From Pararge aegeria (taxonomy: Eukaryota > Arthropoda > Insecta > Lepidoptera > Nymphalidae): 64,000 nt of DNA. Where the stretch lies: NCBI RefSeq assembly GCF_905163445.1, contig NC_053183.1, positions 18,352,001-18,416,000 on the forward strand. The letters are read 5' to 3'. Position 1 is the first letter of the stretch. Each line of letters opens with the position of its first letter. The notes beneath the pieces were generated by a model that saw only the letters and a list, made by a program, of their open reading frames with translations, was not told where the DNA came from and did not search any database. Shown here one piece after another: positions 20,396 through 30,646 of the stretch. The position numbers and the translations under genes are program-made.

Positions 20396-20970
20396 GATAA
20401 AAATATGTTCGTTCTTTCTAATTATTTTCCTACTTTTTTTATGCCATACATAACGCTATTGACAATAAACTATCCTCGATAAAAAAGCAAGTGAAGAAAA
20501 TTCACCGTACAACCCTTTTTTTATAATCGAATAAAAGTTAGCTCAAATCTATCGACCCGTTAGAGGCCCACTACAGGGCATTGTTCTCCCATAATAAGAA
20601 ACTTGTCAACAATATAACTGCCATACACTCGGGATCGTACCGGGAAGTCGCCTGACGTACATAGCCATGGGCAATGTCTTTCAATAGACAAATCCTAATT
20701 AAAATGCGTTATAATAAATAACGCTAATATCGCATTGTGCAAATGTATATATATAAGTATGTGGGACACGCCGCCTACCCTCCACCTACGCTACACACTC
20801 TCACACCCTTCCGCACGAATTCAATTTTCAAAGTCAATCATAAAAGTTTATGAATAAACATTGTACTGGAGTGATTCGGGCAAAAGAGGAAAGTTGTTAG
20901 AAGCGATGACTTTCAAATTTGAGAAAAGCTTGTGTGTTTTACAAGTAAATTGAATTTGGGTTCATATATA

Positions 20971-21089
20971 CAGTGGGGTGTACTTCATACGTGCACAAGA
21001 GCACTGCCTACCCAAACATTTGTGTATAATTCAAAGAAAAAGCTTCCTTTTTTACGCATACCCTCGTCAAAAATCTGTGCACGCTACCG
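20971..21089. mobile_element. hAT-type MITE B, perfect 8-bp TSD
   Basis: TSD catatata at 20963-20970 and 21090-21097. Ends cagtggggtgtac and gtgcacgctaccg are diverged inverted repeats. 119 bp. Its interior (cttcatacgtgcacaagagc) matches MITE A. Confidence 0.85.
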
Positions 21090-21439
21090 CATATATACCA
21101 TATAATATTCTTAAACCACGATAGAAAAAGGAGGGTGTTTTAAGTTTGACCGTGATTGAAGCGTGGCTGGAAATAGACTAGATAGTGAGAGCGCAAACAT
21201 TTAAACAAAACCTTTGATAAGTAACCTCCTTGCTTGCCATAAAAGATCGTTCCACTTTTTAATAACGCGGCAGATATTAGTTTACTTAGTAATTTATTAA
21301 ACCACGACATAATTTTCATACAACCTTTGCCGGCCGTTGCTCGCATGTATTAGGCCAGTACAACAAATTCAATTTATCTGCAAGAAGTTTGTCAAAATAA
21401 TGCTTGAATTTCCAAGTATGTTTGAGAAAATATCATAAT

Positions 21440-21835
21440 GGCAGAAACTAGGCCGTCACACGTTATCGGTGTGAATAATTACCCCCAATATCGAAGTGTG
21501 CGTAGCTCGTTAGCACTTCACCCAGTTATCACGAACACAATTAGCTCTTCGCCGCAATTAAATGTGCGAAAGCTGTTTTCTTTAATAATTTAGTGTCAAT
21601 AATGGCTCTTTTACCGACGTTCCTCGATAAAGTAAAAAAGAGAATGAAATAATTCTTTATTGTGTCTCAATTTTACTATGGAATCTTATAATCTAAAGGA
21701 CGGTAACGATTGTGTTACTTGAAACTATATTACAGCCATCAACACCTACCGCCGTTTACTTTGTACATAATACAATTATTTCAGTGGCAGGATCATTATT
21801 TATTGGATCGAATATTTTTATCGATTTCAGTTTTA
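21440..21835 (+). repeat. Rep-3 copy 1
   Basis: Blocks gtgtgaataattacccc, aatatcgaagtgtgcgtagc, cacccagttatc and ttatttattggatcgaa recur in the same order at 22.92-23.14 kb. Noncoding, family unknown. The two copies differ in spacing between the last two blocks. Confidence 0.65.
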
Positions 21836-22384
21836 ATACTAAATAAAATAATCTCTTAAGATTTAATGTTAAATTTTAGCATTTATTCACATCAGCATTA
21901 TGACACGTATTAATTATTATTATATACGCGTAGAACGTAATTTGCTTATACCTAGCTTATAAATAAGCTGGGCGGGTTCAAAACTAATCGCCACACACTA
22001 GGACCACAATTCTCGTTCTGTAATTTATATATTTTACTCAAAGTATTATTTACTAGCGACCAAAGATTCATCCTTTCCTAATTCCAATACATGAAAAAGT
22101 CCATTTAGTTTTTCCCGTACTGTCCAATTTTTATCTCTCCAAAAACATTATTCAGGCTGTAACAAACATTAAAAGAAGCCAAACTATTATAGCCTTTCCA
22201 ATTCCTTGCTTAGCAACGAACATTGTTTTTGTTTTAATCTAGACGAGGCAAGTTACCTTCTTTAATTAAGACTAATAAGGGGTATTATTTAATACTAGTT
22301 TGATTACATAATAAAGTAAAGGTTCCACAACTTTTTCTAGGAATTATTATTACCTTTCGACGATTCAAAAAATCACTGTTAATA

Positions 22385-22880
22385 AGTTTTGACAACGTGA
22401 GTGCTTTAAGTGGGAGGTGCTGGGTTCGATACCCTACAGGGATAATTTGGAAAATTATAATTTTTGAATTGTCTCTGATCTGGTCTGCTCCAGCTCCAGC
22501 TGTGACTAGTTACCACCCCGACAAAGACGTGTCGTTATGCGATTGAGCGTTCCGGTAGAAGATCGCGTAGAAACCGATTAGGAGTATGGCCTTAATATAA
22601 CTGCCATTGCCCTAACAATGTGGGAATTGATTATTTCTGAATTTTCTTCGGTCTGGTCTGGTGGAAGGCTTTCGCCGTGGCTAGTTACCACTTTACAGAC
22701 AAAGACGTGCCGCTAAGCGATTTAGTGTTCCAGTGCGATGTCGCGTAGAAACCGATTAGGGGACTACAATACTCCCTTACAGGTTAGCCCACTACCATTT
22801 TAGACTGCATTATCACTTACCACCAGGTGAGATTGCAGTCAAGGGCTAACTTTTAGTGGCATAAAAAAAAGGTGAGACAG
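22385..22880 (+). mobile_element. SINE-d with duplicated body
   Basis: Head with aagtgggaggtgctgggttc is followed by one body (tagttaccaccccgac, gatcgcgtagaaaccgatta) and then a second (tagttaccactttacagac, gtcgcgtagaaaccgattag) before the shared tail cagtcaagggctaactttta and a poly(A). Either a partial tandem duplication or a template jump. Confidence 0.75.
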
Positions 22881-22924
22881 AAAAAAAAAATATGGATATT
22901 TTATCTTTATAGTATCGGAATTGT

Positions 22925-23145
22925 GCTACGTGACGCGTCATCTGTGTGAATAATTACCCCAATATCGGAGTGTACGTACCTCGTTAGCGCCTCACCCAGT
23001 TATCGAACATAATTAGCTCCTCGGCGCAATGAAATGTGCGAGCGCTGTTTACTTTGATAATTTCGTGCCAATAATGGCGATTGCATAAACATTTCTCATT
23101 TTACATGTGATTGGATCATTATTTATTGGATCGAAATTTGTTTTA
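22925..23145 (+). repeat. Rep-3 copy 2
   Basis: gtgtgaataattaccccaat, cgttagcgcctcacccagtt, gataatttcgtgccaataat and ttatttattggatcgaa, about 1.5 kb after copy 1 and on the same strand. A partial third copy is near 44.0 kb. Confidence 0.65.
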
Positions 23146-23157
23146 GCAAATTTGTTT

Positions 23158-23205
23158 CTTTGAATTAAAATTATTTATTTAAAGTAGGCCTGCTATTACA
23201 GTAGC
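23158..23205 (-). mobile_element. LINE-A tail remnant
   Basis: ttgaattaaaattatttatt followed by taaagtaggcctgct corresponds to the last about 45 bp of LINE-A in reverse. Confidence 0.45.
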
Positions 23206-23589
23206 TTTAATTATTTTAATCATATCATCACGATCATTATTTCGCTTAACGTGCTTTTCTTGGAGCGGACGAAACAAAGGCTAAACGGTTGCACTGATTG
23301 CCTTCTAAGGTCCCCTAAATTCAGTCACCACTCCAAACGGTTAATAATAAATAATAATAATCATTTATGTGCAAGAACGTTTGTACAATATAAAGATGTT
23401 GGTAAACAATATAGTTATTTTAGAGAGCATAACATTCTACTAAATTAATAGTGTGCAAATTTGGTTCATTGGATATTAAAAAGATCAACCTTAATTAAAT
23501 GTCTAATTAAATTTTGTCAAATTAAAGGTTGCCCATCAATCGACGGATTTGCGTTGTTGCAACCAGGATAGATTTTCCTAACGTTACTT

Positions 23590-23970
23590 GATGTTAGTTT
23601 TTTTACGTTTACTGTGTGTTGCAATGTTTTGGTCGTTGCTTTTCTAGTGGATTTCTTTCTTTCTAGTATTGGTGGTGGCTGTTTATATTATTTATTTCCC
23701 ATGGTACATTGTTGTATTTTCTGATGTTGCTGCTGTTGTTGTGGTGAGTGTTTTTGTTTTTTGTTTATGAGGACTGTTGTAACGTTCTATTTGGTTTATT
23801 TGTTGAACAACAGCCATCGCGACACCTCTCAACCATTACAAATACGACCACAACTACAATAACAACAAAAACCACCAACAGCTACTACTACTACCACCAT
23901 TTCTTATACACCCATTAAACAGTAACAACAAAAATAACAACAACAACCGTATTCAATCACCACAAGAACC
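23590..23970. repeat. Low-complexity tract, GTT-rich then AAC-rich
   Basis: The plus strand is rich in GTT/GTG/TGT from 23590 to about 23805, then abruptly rich in AAC/ACC/ACT to about 23970, as a very degenerate inverted repeat would be. No gene is supported; the threonine-rich reading in the right half is low complexity. Confidence 0.5.
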
Positions 23971-24015
23971 TACGGTTGAAATAAAAAAATACTTGTAGTG
24001 AATTAAAAAAAAAAA

Positions 24016-24300
24016 GATTCACATTTTCCGCTACATCAATTAATCCATTATTTCGAACACGGGTTTGGTTAGGATATAATTCAGAACTTTTTTAGTTATA
24101 TTTTGCGCATTAAACAATAGGTAACAATAAAAACCGGAACAACACTTACTACAAGACCGTGTAGGTGGTAAGTGAAAGTAATTAAAGTGAAAAATAATAT
24201 ATACACATTCCGCCCCATCCAACTACAATTAATACATTATTTCGAACACGGGTTCGTTATGATAAATTTAAAAACCTTTTAGAATATATTGAAATATTGA
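24016..24300 (+). repeat. Diverged direct repeat, period about 185 bp
   Basis: ttatttcgaacacgggtt (24049 and 24238) with preceding cacatt(t)tccgc...catc and following tatgata/aggata blocks occurs twice. Possibly a two-unit satellite relic. Confidence 0.55.
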
Positions 24301-24305
24301 TGATG

Positions 24306-24370
24306 AAAATGTTCGTTGGTCCGGCTAGTCTAACTCTGGTGGTTAGATTAGCCGGACTAACGAAAATTTT
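24306..24370. repeat. Fold-back with 29-bp arms
   Basis: Arms 24306-24334 and 24342-24370 pair with three mismatches around a 7-base spacer. The central part is gtccggctagtctaac on the left and its near complement on the right. Confidence 0.8.
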
Positions 24371-24804
24371 GCCGGCGAAACTGCCCAATGGAAATTCTCT
24401 TAATTTTTGGATAATATTTGATTACTGCAATTCTATTATGTATTTCCTCATGGCTTCCAATGCCGACATTTTCGATATTATCTCATCGAGTTAAAATATA
24501 AATTCGGAATCAGAATCCAGAATCGGTAAATTATAAGGTCACGAGTCTTTCTTAGTTTAGAAATGTCTTTCTATATACTACTGCCAATATAAACATTCGA
24601 TATTGATTCTACAAAACGACTGCGTCGCTTAATAATATATTTTCTTGGAGACTACGCTTGGTTGCCATTATATTAGGTATGCACAGTGTGCTGCCGGCAG
24701 AGCAAAATACTATTGTTACCACCCCTACTCTGCCAGCAGGTATCGTACGAGGCGACTAAGGGAATAATAAAACAGCAGCAGCGGGGTCTGTGCACTACCA
24801 CCAT

Positions 24805-25050
24805 CTTATTTATTTATTTAACTCTTTATTTCTACACCACTATGAAGTTATGGAAATAAAAGAAGAATAGAAATACAAAGACGCAAGTAGAATACAAAAG
24901 GCGCCCTTGTCGCTTAGTAGCGATCTCTGCCAAGCAACCAGGGATTAGGACAACATGAGCGAGAACAGACCGGTGGTGTAAAATTATTTTAAACCTACAT
25001 TCAAATAGCTCAATACAAATACATAAACAAAATTGCACAAATAAGAAAAA
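24805..25050 (-). mobile_element. LINE-B 3' end, diverged
   Basis: aactctttatttctacacca, acaaaaggcgcccttgtcgc, tagtagcgatctctgccaag and a reversed 3' UTR to about 25050. Same order as in 55.35-55.5 kb, with many substitutions. Confidence 0.7.
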
Positions 25051-25139
25051 TATTATAAATAAATATAAAATAATATACTCAAATAAATACTTAAGAACAT
25101 ATAGATAATAAAAACAAAAATGAACTAGGCATAAAAGTC

Positions 25140-25300
25140 AAATAAAATCAAACACACTTTATTGTACACCAAATTAAAAAAAACAAGCATTAAAAAAAAT
25201 ACACAATTAAGTAAAGGAGAAAAGGTAAGAGAGTTTATCAAAGTAAAAGTATATATCATTAAAGAGCAAGATAATATGCTTTTACCGCGTTTTTAAATGT
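25140..25300 (-). mobile_element. LINE 3' end, unplaced
   Basis: aaacacactttattgtacac on the plus strand is a reversed 3' end with AATAAA. A short, A-rich continuation shows no coding. Confidence 0.4.
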
Positions 25301-25354
25301 AAAAAGCGACTTTGATCACCATCACAATCTAACAGCCGAGCGTTATGATACTAA

Positions 25355-25880
25355 ATAATATAAATAAATATAAATAAAAATACTACGACAATACACACAC
25401 GCCATCTAGCCCCAAAGTAAGCGTAGCTTGTGTTATGGGTACTAAGATGATGAATATTTTTATGAATAATATACTGTTACGAAACTGCTGCAAAGCAAGG
25501 GGGCGTGGCCAACATCACGCCAACGAGACGAGGGGGCCGCACGCGGGTAGCCTCTCGACGGCTCAGGGTGCCATCGCTCTCTTTTGCTCGGGCGGTCGGA
25601 GTGTACTGACGTGTTAGGAATTTACTTTAATTATTTAATCTATTAAATCTTGTTATCAATTAAAATAATAAATGTTGTGTTCAATCAGTTTATTTTTTAT
25701 TCAGATTAGCTTCAGGTCGTTAATACATAAATACTTAGAATATACATATAAACACCCAGACACTGAAAAACATTCATGCTCATCACACAAACATTTTCCA
25801 GTAGTGGGAATGGAACCCACGACCTTGGGCTCATAAAGCAGGGTCGCTGCAAACTGCGCCAATCGGCCGTCAAGTATTAT
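25355..25880 (-). mobile_element. SINE-c, full length, split by an insertion
   Basis: The minus-strand copy runs from tactacgacaatacacacac to gaataatatac (25474) and resumes at ataaatacttagaatataca (25727) to the head caatcggccgtca. Removing 25475-25726 restores the family sequence exactly at the junction, which dates the inserted piece as younger. Confidence 0.85.
25475..25722. mobile_element. Probable solo LTR or small LTR-type insertion
   Basis: Interrupts SINE-c with an apparent 4-bp TSD, atac (25471-25474, 25723-25726); slippage leaves the TSD at 2-4 bp. It begins TGTTACGA and ends TCGTTA, a partial inverted match as in LTRs. It is GC-rich first, then AT-rich with aataataaat near the end. 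248 bp, no coding. The missing CA end lowers confidence. Confidence 0.6.
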
Positions 25881-25944
25881 ATACTGGGCAAACCCTCACG
25901 TTCGGAGAGGCCAGAAGTGGGATGTTAAATTTTTGAATGATATT

Positions 25945-26270
25945 ATAAGCTGATTGCTGTGATAGCGCTTTGTGTAGGAGCTCGACTTCACTTTCGGCAG
26001 GCCGAGTTCGAACCTCAGCACGCACTCAGGCTCTAACTTCGTAAGTTATGTGCGTTTTAAGTAATTAAAATTTCACTTGCTTCAACAGTGAAAGAAATCT
26101 GCATGCCTGAGAGTTCTACATAATGTTTTCAAAGGTATGTGGAGATGTGGAGTCCACCAATCCGCACTGGGTGGTGGACTACGGCCTTAACTCCTTCTCA
26201 TTCTCATTCTCTTCTCATTGTGAGAGGAGACTCGTGCTCTGTAGTGGGCCGGTTACGTTTATGTGATGCT
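25945..26270 (+). mobile_element. SINE-a, near full length
   Basis: gtgatagcgctttgtgtagg, ggccgagttcgaacctcagc, gtgcgttttaagtaattaaa, tggtggactacggccttaac and gtagtgggccggtta. A 10-bp internal deletion removes the gccagcg before ggtggtggac, and tctcattc is repeated. Confidence 0.8.
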
Positions 26271-26754
26271 GATGATGTTTATGAGCTGTTTCGAAATTAC
26301 AGATATCCCAATTGTACTTATTTGTATGAATAAACTTACTTTGAACACTCGTGAAGGCGATTAGGAAAGAAATTGCTTTTGGCGACTGATCTTCCATTTT
26401 GTTAGATACTATTTAATTATTTTGTAAAGTTTTAATGAGATTCACGCTCTGTTTTCGGCTTTGCGGCTTTTTCTTGTTGCTCGTAATGTTTACATCTTTC
26501 TGTACGAGTAAAAGATTTGTTATTTACTTGGTTTGTTGGAGAACTATTTAATTATCCTCAATGCCTTAACGAACTTTAGACCAGAGGTTTACTCTTAGAT
26601 TAACGTTTTTATCATTAGTAATTGTAATTCTATACTTACTTTCACTAATACGAAAGTGAGTCTGTTTTTTGTTTGTTTGATTGTTTGCTACTTATGGTTG
26701 GTACGAGTATAAATGATTTTTGTTGACAGTTTTTAAATTTTGGCCTGAATGGAA

Positions 26755-26925
26755 CAAGTTCGCTGGTGCAGCGATGAGCGTTGTTGTTTTAATTGGGAGA
26801 CCCAGGGTTCTCTTCCCGCCAGGGGCACAATGGTAATTTATGACCAACCTGCCGAAAAAGACGTGCCGAGCGATCTAGCGCTCCGGTACGAATTTGCGTA
26901 AAAACCGATTAAGGTAAGGATGCCA
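26755..26925 (+). mobile_element. SINE-d fragment
   Basis: Head-like gcgatgagcgttgttgtttt, gacccagggttctcttcccg, then accaacctgccgaaaaagac, gtgccgagcgatctagcgct and aaaccgattaagg. The tail is absent. Confidence 0.5.
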
Positions 26926-27044
26926 GCCTAAGCAAAATTTAAAACCTTTGTATACCCTGTCCTCTTAAAAATGCACCTAATTTGGTTCGTAGGTAACCGC
27001 TTTTATTTAGTTTTTATTATTTGCTTATTTCTTCTAAGTATCTA

Positions 27045-27475
27045 TGAAGCGGTGATAGCCTAGTAAGAGCTTCTGTTTTACTTTCGGGAGGCCGAGTTTG
27101 AATCCCAGCACAAACCCCTAACTTTTTAAGTTATATACGTTTCAAGCAATTGAAATATCACTTGCTTCATCCAAGCAGGAAAACATCGTGAGGAAACCTG
27201 CATGTCTGAGAGTTTTCCATGTTCTTAAAGGGCCACTTCACTTTCGGGAGGCCGAGTTCGAATCTCAGCAAGGACCTCTAACTTTTTTAAGTAATTAAAA
27301 TATCACTAGCTTCAACTGATATTTTATTTACAAATTTTTTCAAAGGTATGTGGAGTCCTAATCCGCACTGGGCCAGTGTGGTGGACTACTGTCTAATCCC
27401 GTCTCATTGTGGGAGGAGACCAGTGCCCTGTTATGGTACAGTAATGGGTGGGTGTGATGATGATGATGATAATGA
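27045..27475 (+). mobile_element. SINE-a tandem dimer
   Basis: First unit starts aagcggtgatagcctagtaa and reaches gagagttttccatgttctta. The second begins in the head at acttcactttcgggaggccg (27237) and continues to gtgccctgttatggtacagt with a (gat)n tail. Neither is complete: the first lacks its 3' third and the second its first 30 bp. Confidence 0.75.
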
Positions 27476-27584
27476 TCTAGAAATAAGAACTAGTTTGGCG
27501 CGGCCCAGTAAAGTGGAACGCGTCTTGATGTTTACTGCTCATTAAGTAATTTTTTCCTTTATTTTACATTGAAAGATGACAACA

Positions 27585-27770
27585 GGAAAATGCTTGTGTG
27601 ATGAGCATGAATGTTTATCAGGGTCTGGGTGTTTATATGTATATTCTAAGTATTTGTGTATATTATTCATAAAAATATTCATCAGTCATCTTTACCCATA
27701 ACACAAGTTACGCTTACTTTGGGGCTAGATGGTGTATGTATTGTCGTAATATATTTATTTATTATTATTA
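27585..27770 (+). mobile_element. SINE-c body, head missing
   Basis: aaaatgcttgtgtgatgagc, gggtctgggtgtttatatgt, aagttacgcttactttgggg and tgtattgtcgtaatatattt. 5'-truncated. Confidence 0.75.
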
Positions 27771-28024
27771 TTTTAAGATGAAATTGGTATAGCTACTATC
27801 TTCAATCCAACATTTTGTATTTTTTATTCTTCAATGCCAATCGGATGGCCAATCGAAGTGTAGATACCCTTGGTTGACAATAGATACATTTAGCTTAGCC
27901 TCCAGCGTGGCAAAAACTCTACGCAGGCAAAATCACGGGACTAAGCGAGTTAAAAAATATTGTTCTAAACTTGATTTATTATATTTTTTGAGGTAATAAA
28001 GGGCGCATTTTATTAAAAAAATTC

Positions 28025-28125
28025 GTTGAGAATTTTTCGATAAACGCGTCGCTGGAAACTTTCACAATTAAGCGGCGGTACCTACCTCGTTCGACTTTTC
28101 GAGGGGATTTATTAAAGTGTTCAGC
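28025..28125 (-). repeat. Short repeat shared with 4.1 kb
   Basis: Reversed match to 4085-4172: cgataaacgcgtcg, aaactttcacaattaagcg, aggggatttattaaag. Unknown family. Confidence 0.55.
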
Positions 28126-28314
28126 ATTTTTGTTTATAATTTTTGCCGCGAAAGTTCCTTGGGGAATAATAGGGGCTTAATTAGTTTCATCTTGCACGTG
28201 CTTCTTCCTACAAAGGTATCGATTCGTATGGAAGCTTGACTGGGAGGTCACGTGGTTCACAAAGATGGCTCGTTGCTTTTTAAGGGTTTATACCAATACT
28301 CAAAATTCTTTGCC

Positions 28315-28500
28315 AAAATTTCAATTCAAATTTCAAATCTAAACTTCTAATTCAAAATCATAATTCTAAATAAAAATTCAAATTTATAATTCAAAATTCA
28401 AAATTTAAATTCAAAATTCAAATTCAAAATTTAAATTCAAAATTCAAATTCAAAATTCAAATTCCAAATTTAATATACATTTACTTCAATTAGGCCCAGT
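28315..28500 (-). repeat. LINE-A tail with expanded AAATTC tract
   Basis: About 150 bp of imperfect aaattc/aattcaaa units followed by only about 30 bp of LINE-A 3' end (atttacttcaattaggccca). A severely truncated minus-strand insertion whose tail became a microsatellite. Confidence 0.7.
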
Positions 28501-28604
28501 AGGTCAATGGAAGGGTGTGCCCATAATCACCACGCTGGGCAGACGAGTTGGTGATGTAGTAATAGCACAGAATAGTGATGGTTGTAATAGCACAGAAAAC
28601 GCTG

Positions 28605-28644
28605 CTGCCTGTTCTCCGTTATGAATATAACGGAGAACAGGCAG
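28605..28644. repeat. Fold-back with perfect 18-bp arms
   Basis: ctgcctgttctccgttat and its exact complement (28605-28622, 28627-28644) separated by gaat. Located in a repeat-like segment (ccaccacgctggg-type motifs before it, cttagtcgcctcgtac after it). Confidence 0.85.
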
Positions 28645-28799
28645 AAATAATAAGGGAATCCTTAGTCGCCTCGTACAACACTCGCGGGAAGATAGCTTTC
28701 TTGTTAAAATATAAGGAAACTCACGTAAACACGCGTAATATACTCGTAAATCACGCGATCGAATATACAACGTGTAACTGAAATACATAAAACTGTTAA

Positions 28800-29370
28800 G
28801 GGTGCATAATATATTTTATAAGGAATAATTAAATGTTTAATCAAAAGAAGAATATTTATTTTTCCCTATAAATCAATTGAAAACATTCAAAGTTAGTACT
28901 TTGAATGTTTAATAGGGTTATATGACAACCCTATCGAAGATAAAAGACCGATACGCGCCTAACACCTAAGTGGCAGGAGCCATTTGATTATAATTTTGCA
29001 TGTGACGTTAGCGCTGTATCCAGTGGCGTGCATAGAGGGTATGCCCAGGGTATGCAGATGATATAAAATGAAGAAAATCTCCAGTAAGAGTTACAAATAC
29101 TTAAGGGTAGGCTTTTAATAACTCCTACAACGCTAATCCTTAAGTTTTTTATAACTCGGACTGGAGATTTTCTTCGATTTATATCATCTAAATACCCTGT
29201 GCATACCCTCTATGCACGCCACTGGCTGTATCTGATTTCTTTTAGTAAAAAACTTCGGCAGTGTTCACTCAAAAACTAAAATCGCTTCGTTTCCACAAAT
29301 AAGTCTCAGACAAAGTAAATAATGTACCTCTAAAGCATCTGAATTTTGGTTTTCATTTACACGTGGGTAG
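28800..29370 (+). repeat. Rep-2 copy 1, split by MITE C
   Basis: Shares ordered blocks with 61.9-62.27 kb: ataaggaa, aatcaaaagaag, atgacaaccct, ttttgcatgtga(c/a)gtta, ctgtatct, gtaaataatgtacct-like and cggttttcatttacacg-like. The MITE at 29021-29224 sits in the middle. No coding. Confidence 0.65.
29021..29224. mobile_element. hAT-type MITE C, perfect 8-bp TSD
   Basis: TSD gctgtatc at 29013-29020 and 29225-29232. Ends cagtggcgtgcatagagggt and its complement. Nearly the whole 204-bp element is one long inverted repeat (gaagaaaatctccagta / ctggagattttcttc). Two Rep-2 paralogues (58997-59004, 62124-62131) show the unoccupied target. Confidence 0.92.
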
Positions 29371-29694
29371 GAAAACTCGCATTAGACATTCAGTACTTTT
29401 AGCGTGATAGAGTAACAATTTATCTATGCATACAAGCTTTCGCATATATTATATCAGTAGGAAATAAGGAAATACTTAGTTGTAAAGTAATCTGTATTTT
29501 CCCTTAGTGGAGTTCCCAGTTAGTTTAGTGATAGAGTGAATAGACATATTTGGGAGAGCACGTCTGAGCACAAACTGCACCGTCAGCAGCCATCAGGTGA
29601 GATTGCAATAAAACGAGAAAGAAATAAGGATTCTTTGATAGTAGCATTTTTTGCGACTCTACACGTAACAATTATAAATCGAAGACTTGGATGA

Positions 29695-29832
29695 ATGAAT
29701 TAATAAATATACTTTTATTGGACACCACAAAAAGTACATAAAAAAATAAAAAGTAAAATGAAACAAGGTATACCATATGGCGGCCTTCTCACTTCATAAC
29801 AATATGAAGGCAGGCAACCAATGGCGAAGAAA
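29695..29832 (-). mobile_element. LINE 3' end, truncated
   Basis: gaatgaattaataaatatac tail, ttttattggacaccac, aaggcaggcaaccaatgg. Resembles the 7.4-kb fragment. It ends where the SINE-b copy begins. Confidence 0.5.
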
Positions 29833-29834
29833 AC

Positions 29835-30205
29835 GAATACAGGATTTGAACCTGCGACTGTCTGGCGCGATTGCCAGACAGTTGCCGCTTTCTCCAATTA
29901 AGATACGGCTCTCCTACCGTCGATGCCGAAATTAGTATATGCCTTTCACACATCAGTCTTATAGCGACTGTAGCGTCATCAGTCAGTAGGAAACGTTGCA
30001 GTTTCGATCTACTTTTTCAAAAGTCACGTTTGAAACAAGAGATGACACATTGCTTTTTTATAATCGAGAAAGCGCTCAGGCCGCGATTGCCTTAGAGTCG
30101 CAGGTTCAAATCCTGTCGGTTCCAAAAATTTTATATGCATTTTAAATTTATAAAATTGATAATTCCTCCAAGTGTAGGTAGAAACACTAACAAAAATTAT
30201 AATTT
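29835..30205. mobile_element. SINE-b inverted dimer
   Basis: The left part is minus-strand (aggatttgaacctgcgactg, gatacggctctcctaccgtc, aacgttgcagtttcgatcta). From about 30063 the tRNA-like segment restarts in plus orientation (agcgctcaggccgcgattgc, gtcgcaggttcaaatcctgt) with the usual tail aattcctccaagtgtaggta. The two tRNA-like parts therefore face each other. Inside the left one, actgtctggc...gccagacagt adds a 10-bp fold-back. Confidence 0.7.
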
Positions 30206-30544
30206 AAAAGTGTATTCATTCCTTTACAAAAATACAGCTGGCAAGGCACGGGTGAAATATAACTCCACAAACTTTTTTCATCGTCTCTACATCGCTCGTA
30301 ATCCTTTGATCAGTGGTTTAGCGGGATAATACGAGAAATAAAACAAATAGGCAGGTATAACCTGAGTTGTGAGTTTTGTATTAATAATAAATGCTTAAGA
30401 GGATTACAACAGTATACCCTGTTCTGCCATGTATAAAAAAAGAAATTGTAAATTTAATTGTAGCTAACGGCGAGTTTATGTTTAGCCGCGGTTACAGAAA
30501 GCTACAAAAATTATTTATGAAGTTTAGTAGGTATATATTATGAT

Positions 30545-30645
30545 ATCGGTTTTTATTATTCCACTACAAGTTAGCCCTTGACAGACATTGCACCTGCTGG
30601 TTAGAGATAATGCAGTCTAAGATGGTAACGGGTTAGGATGGATGG
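30545..30645 (-). mobile_element. SINE-d tail fragment
   Basis: tattccactacaagttagcc, cttgacagacattgcacctg and tctaagatggtaacgggtta. It abuts MITE D. Confidence 0.65.
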
Positions 30646-30646
30646 C

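Noticed and set aside
28605..28644. Intrinsic transcription terminator (also 14402, 18679, 24314)
   Set aside because: Hairpins are not followed by defined T-runs, and bacterial-type terminators do not apply here.
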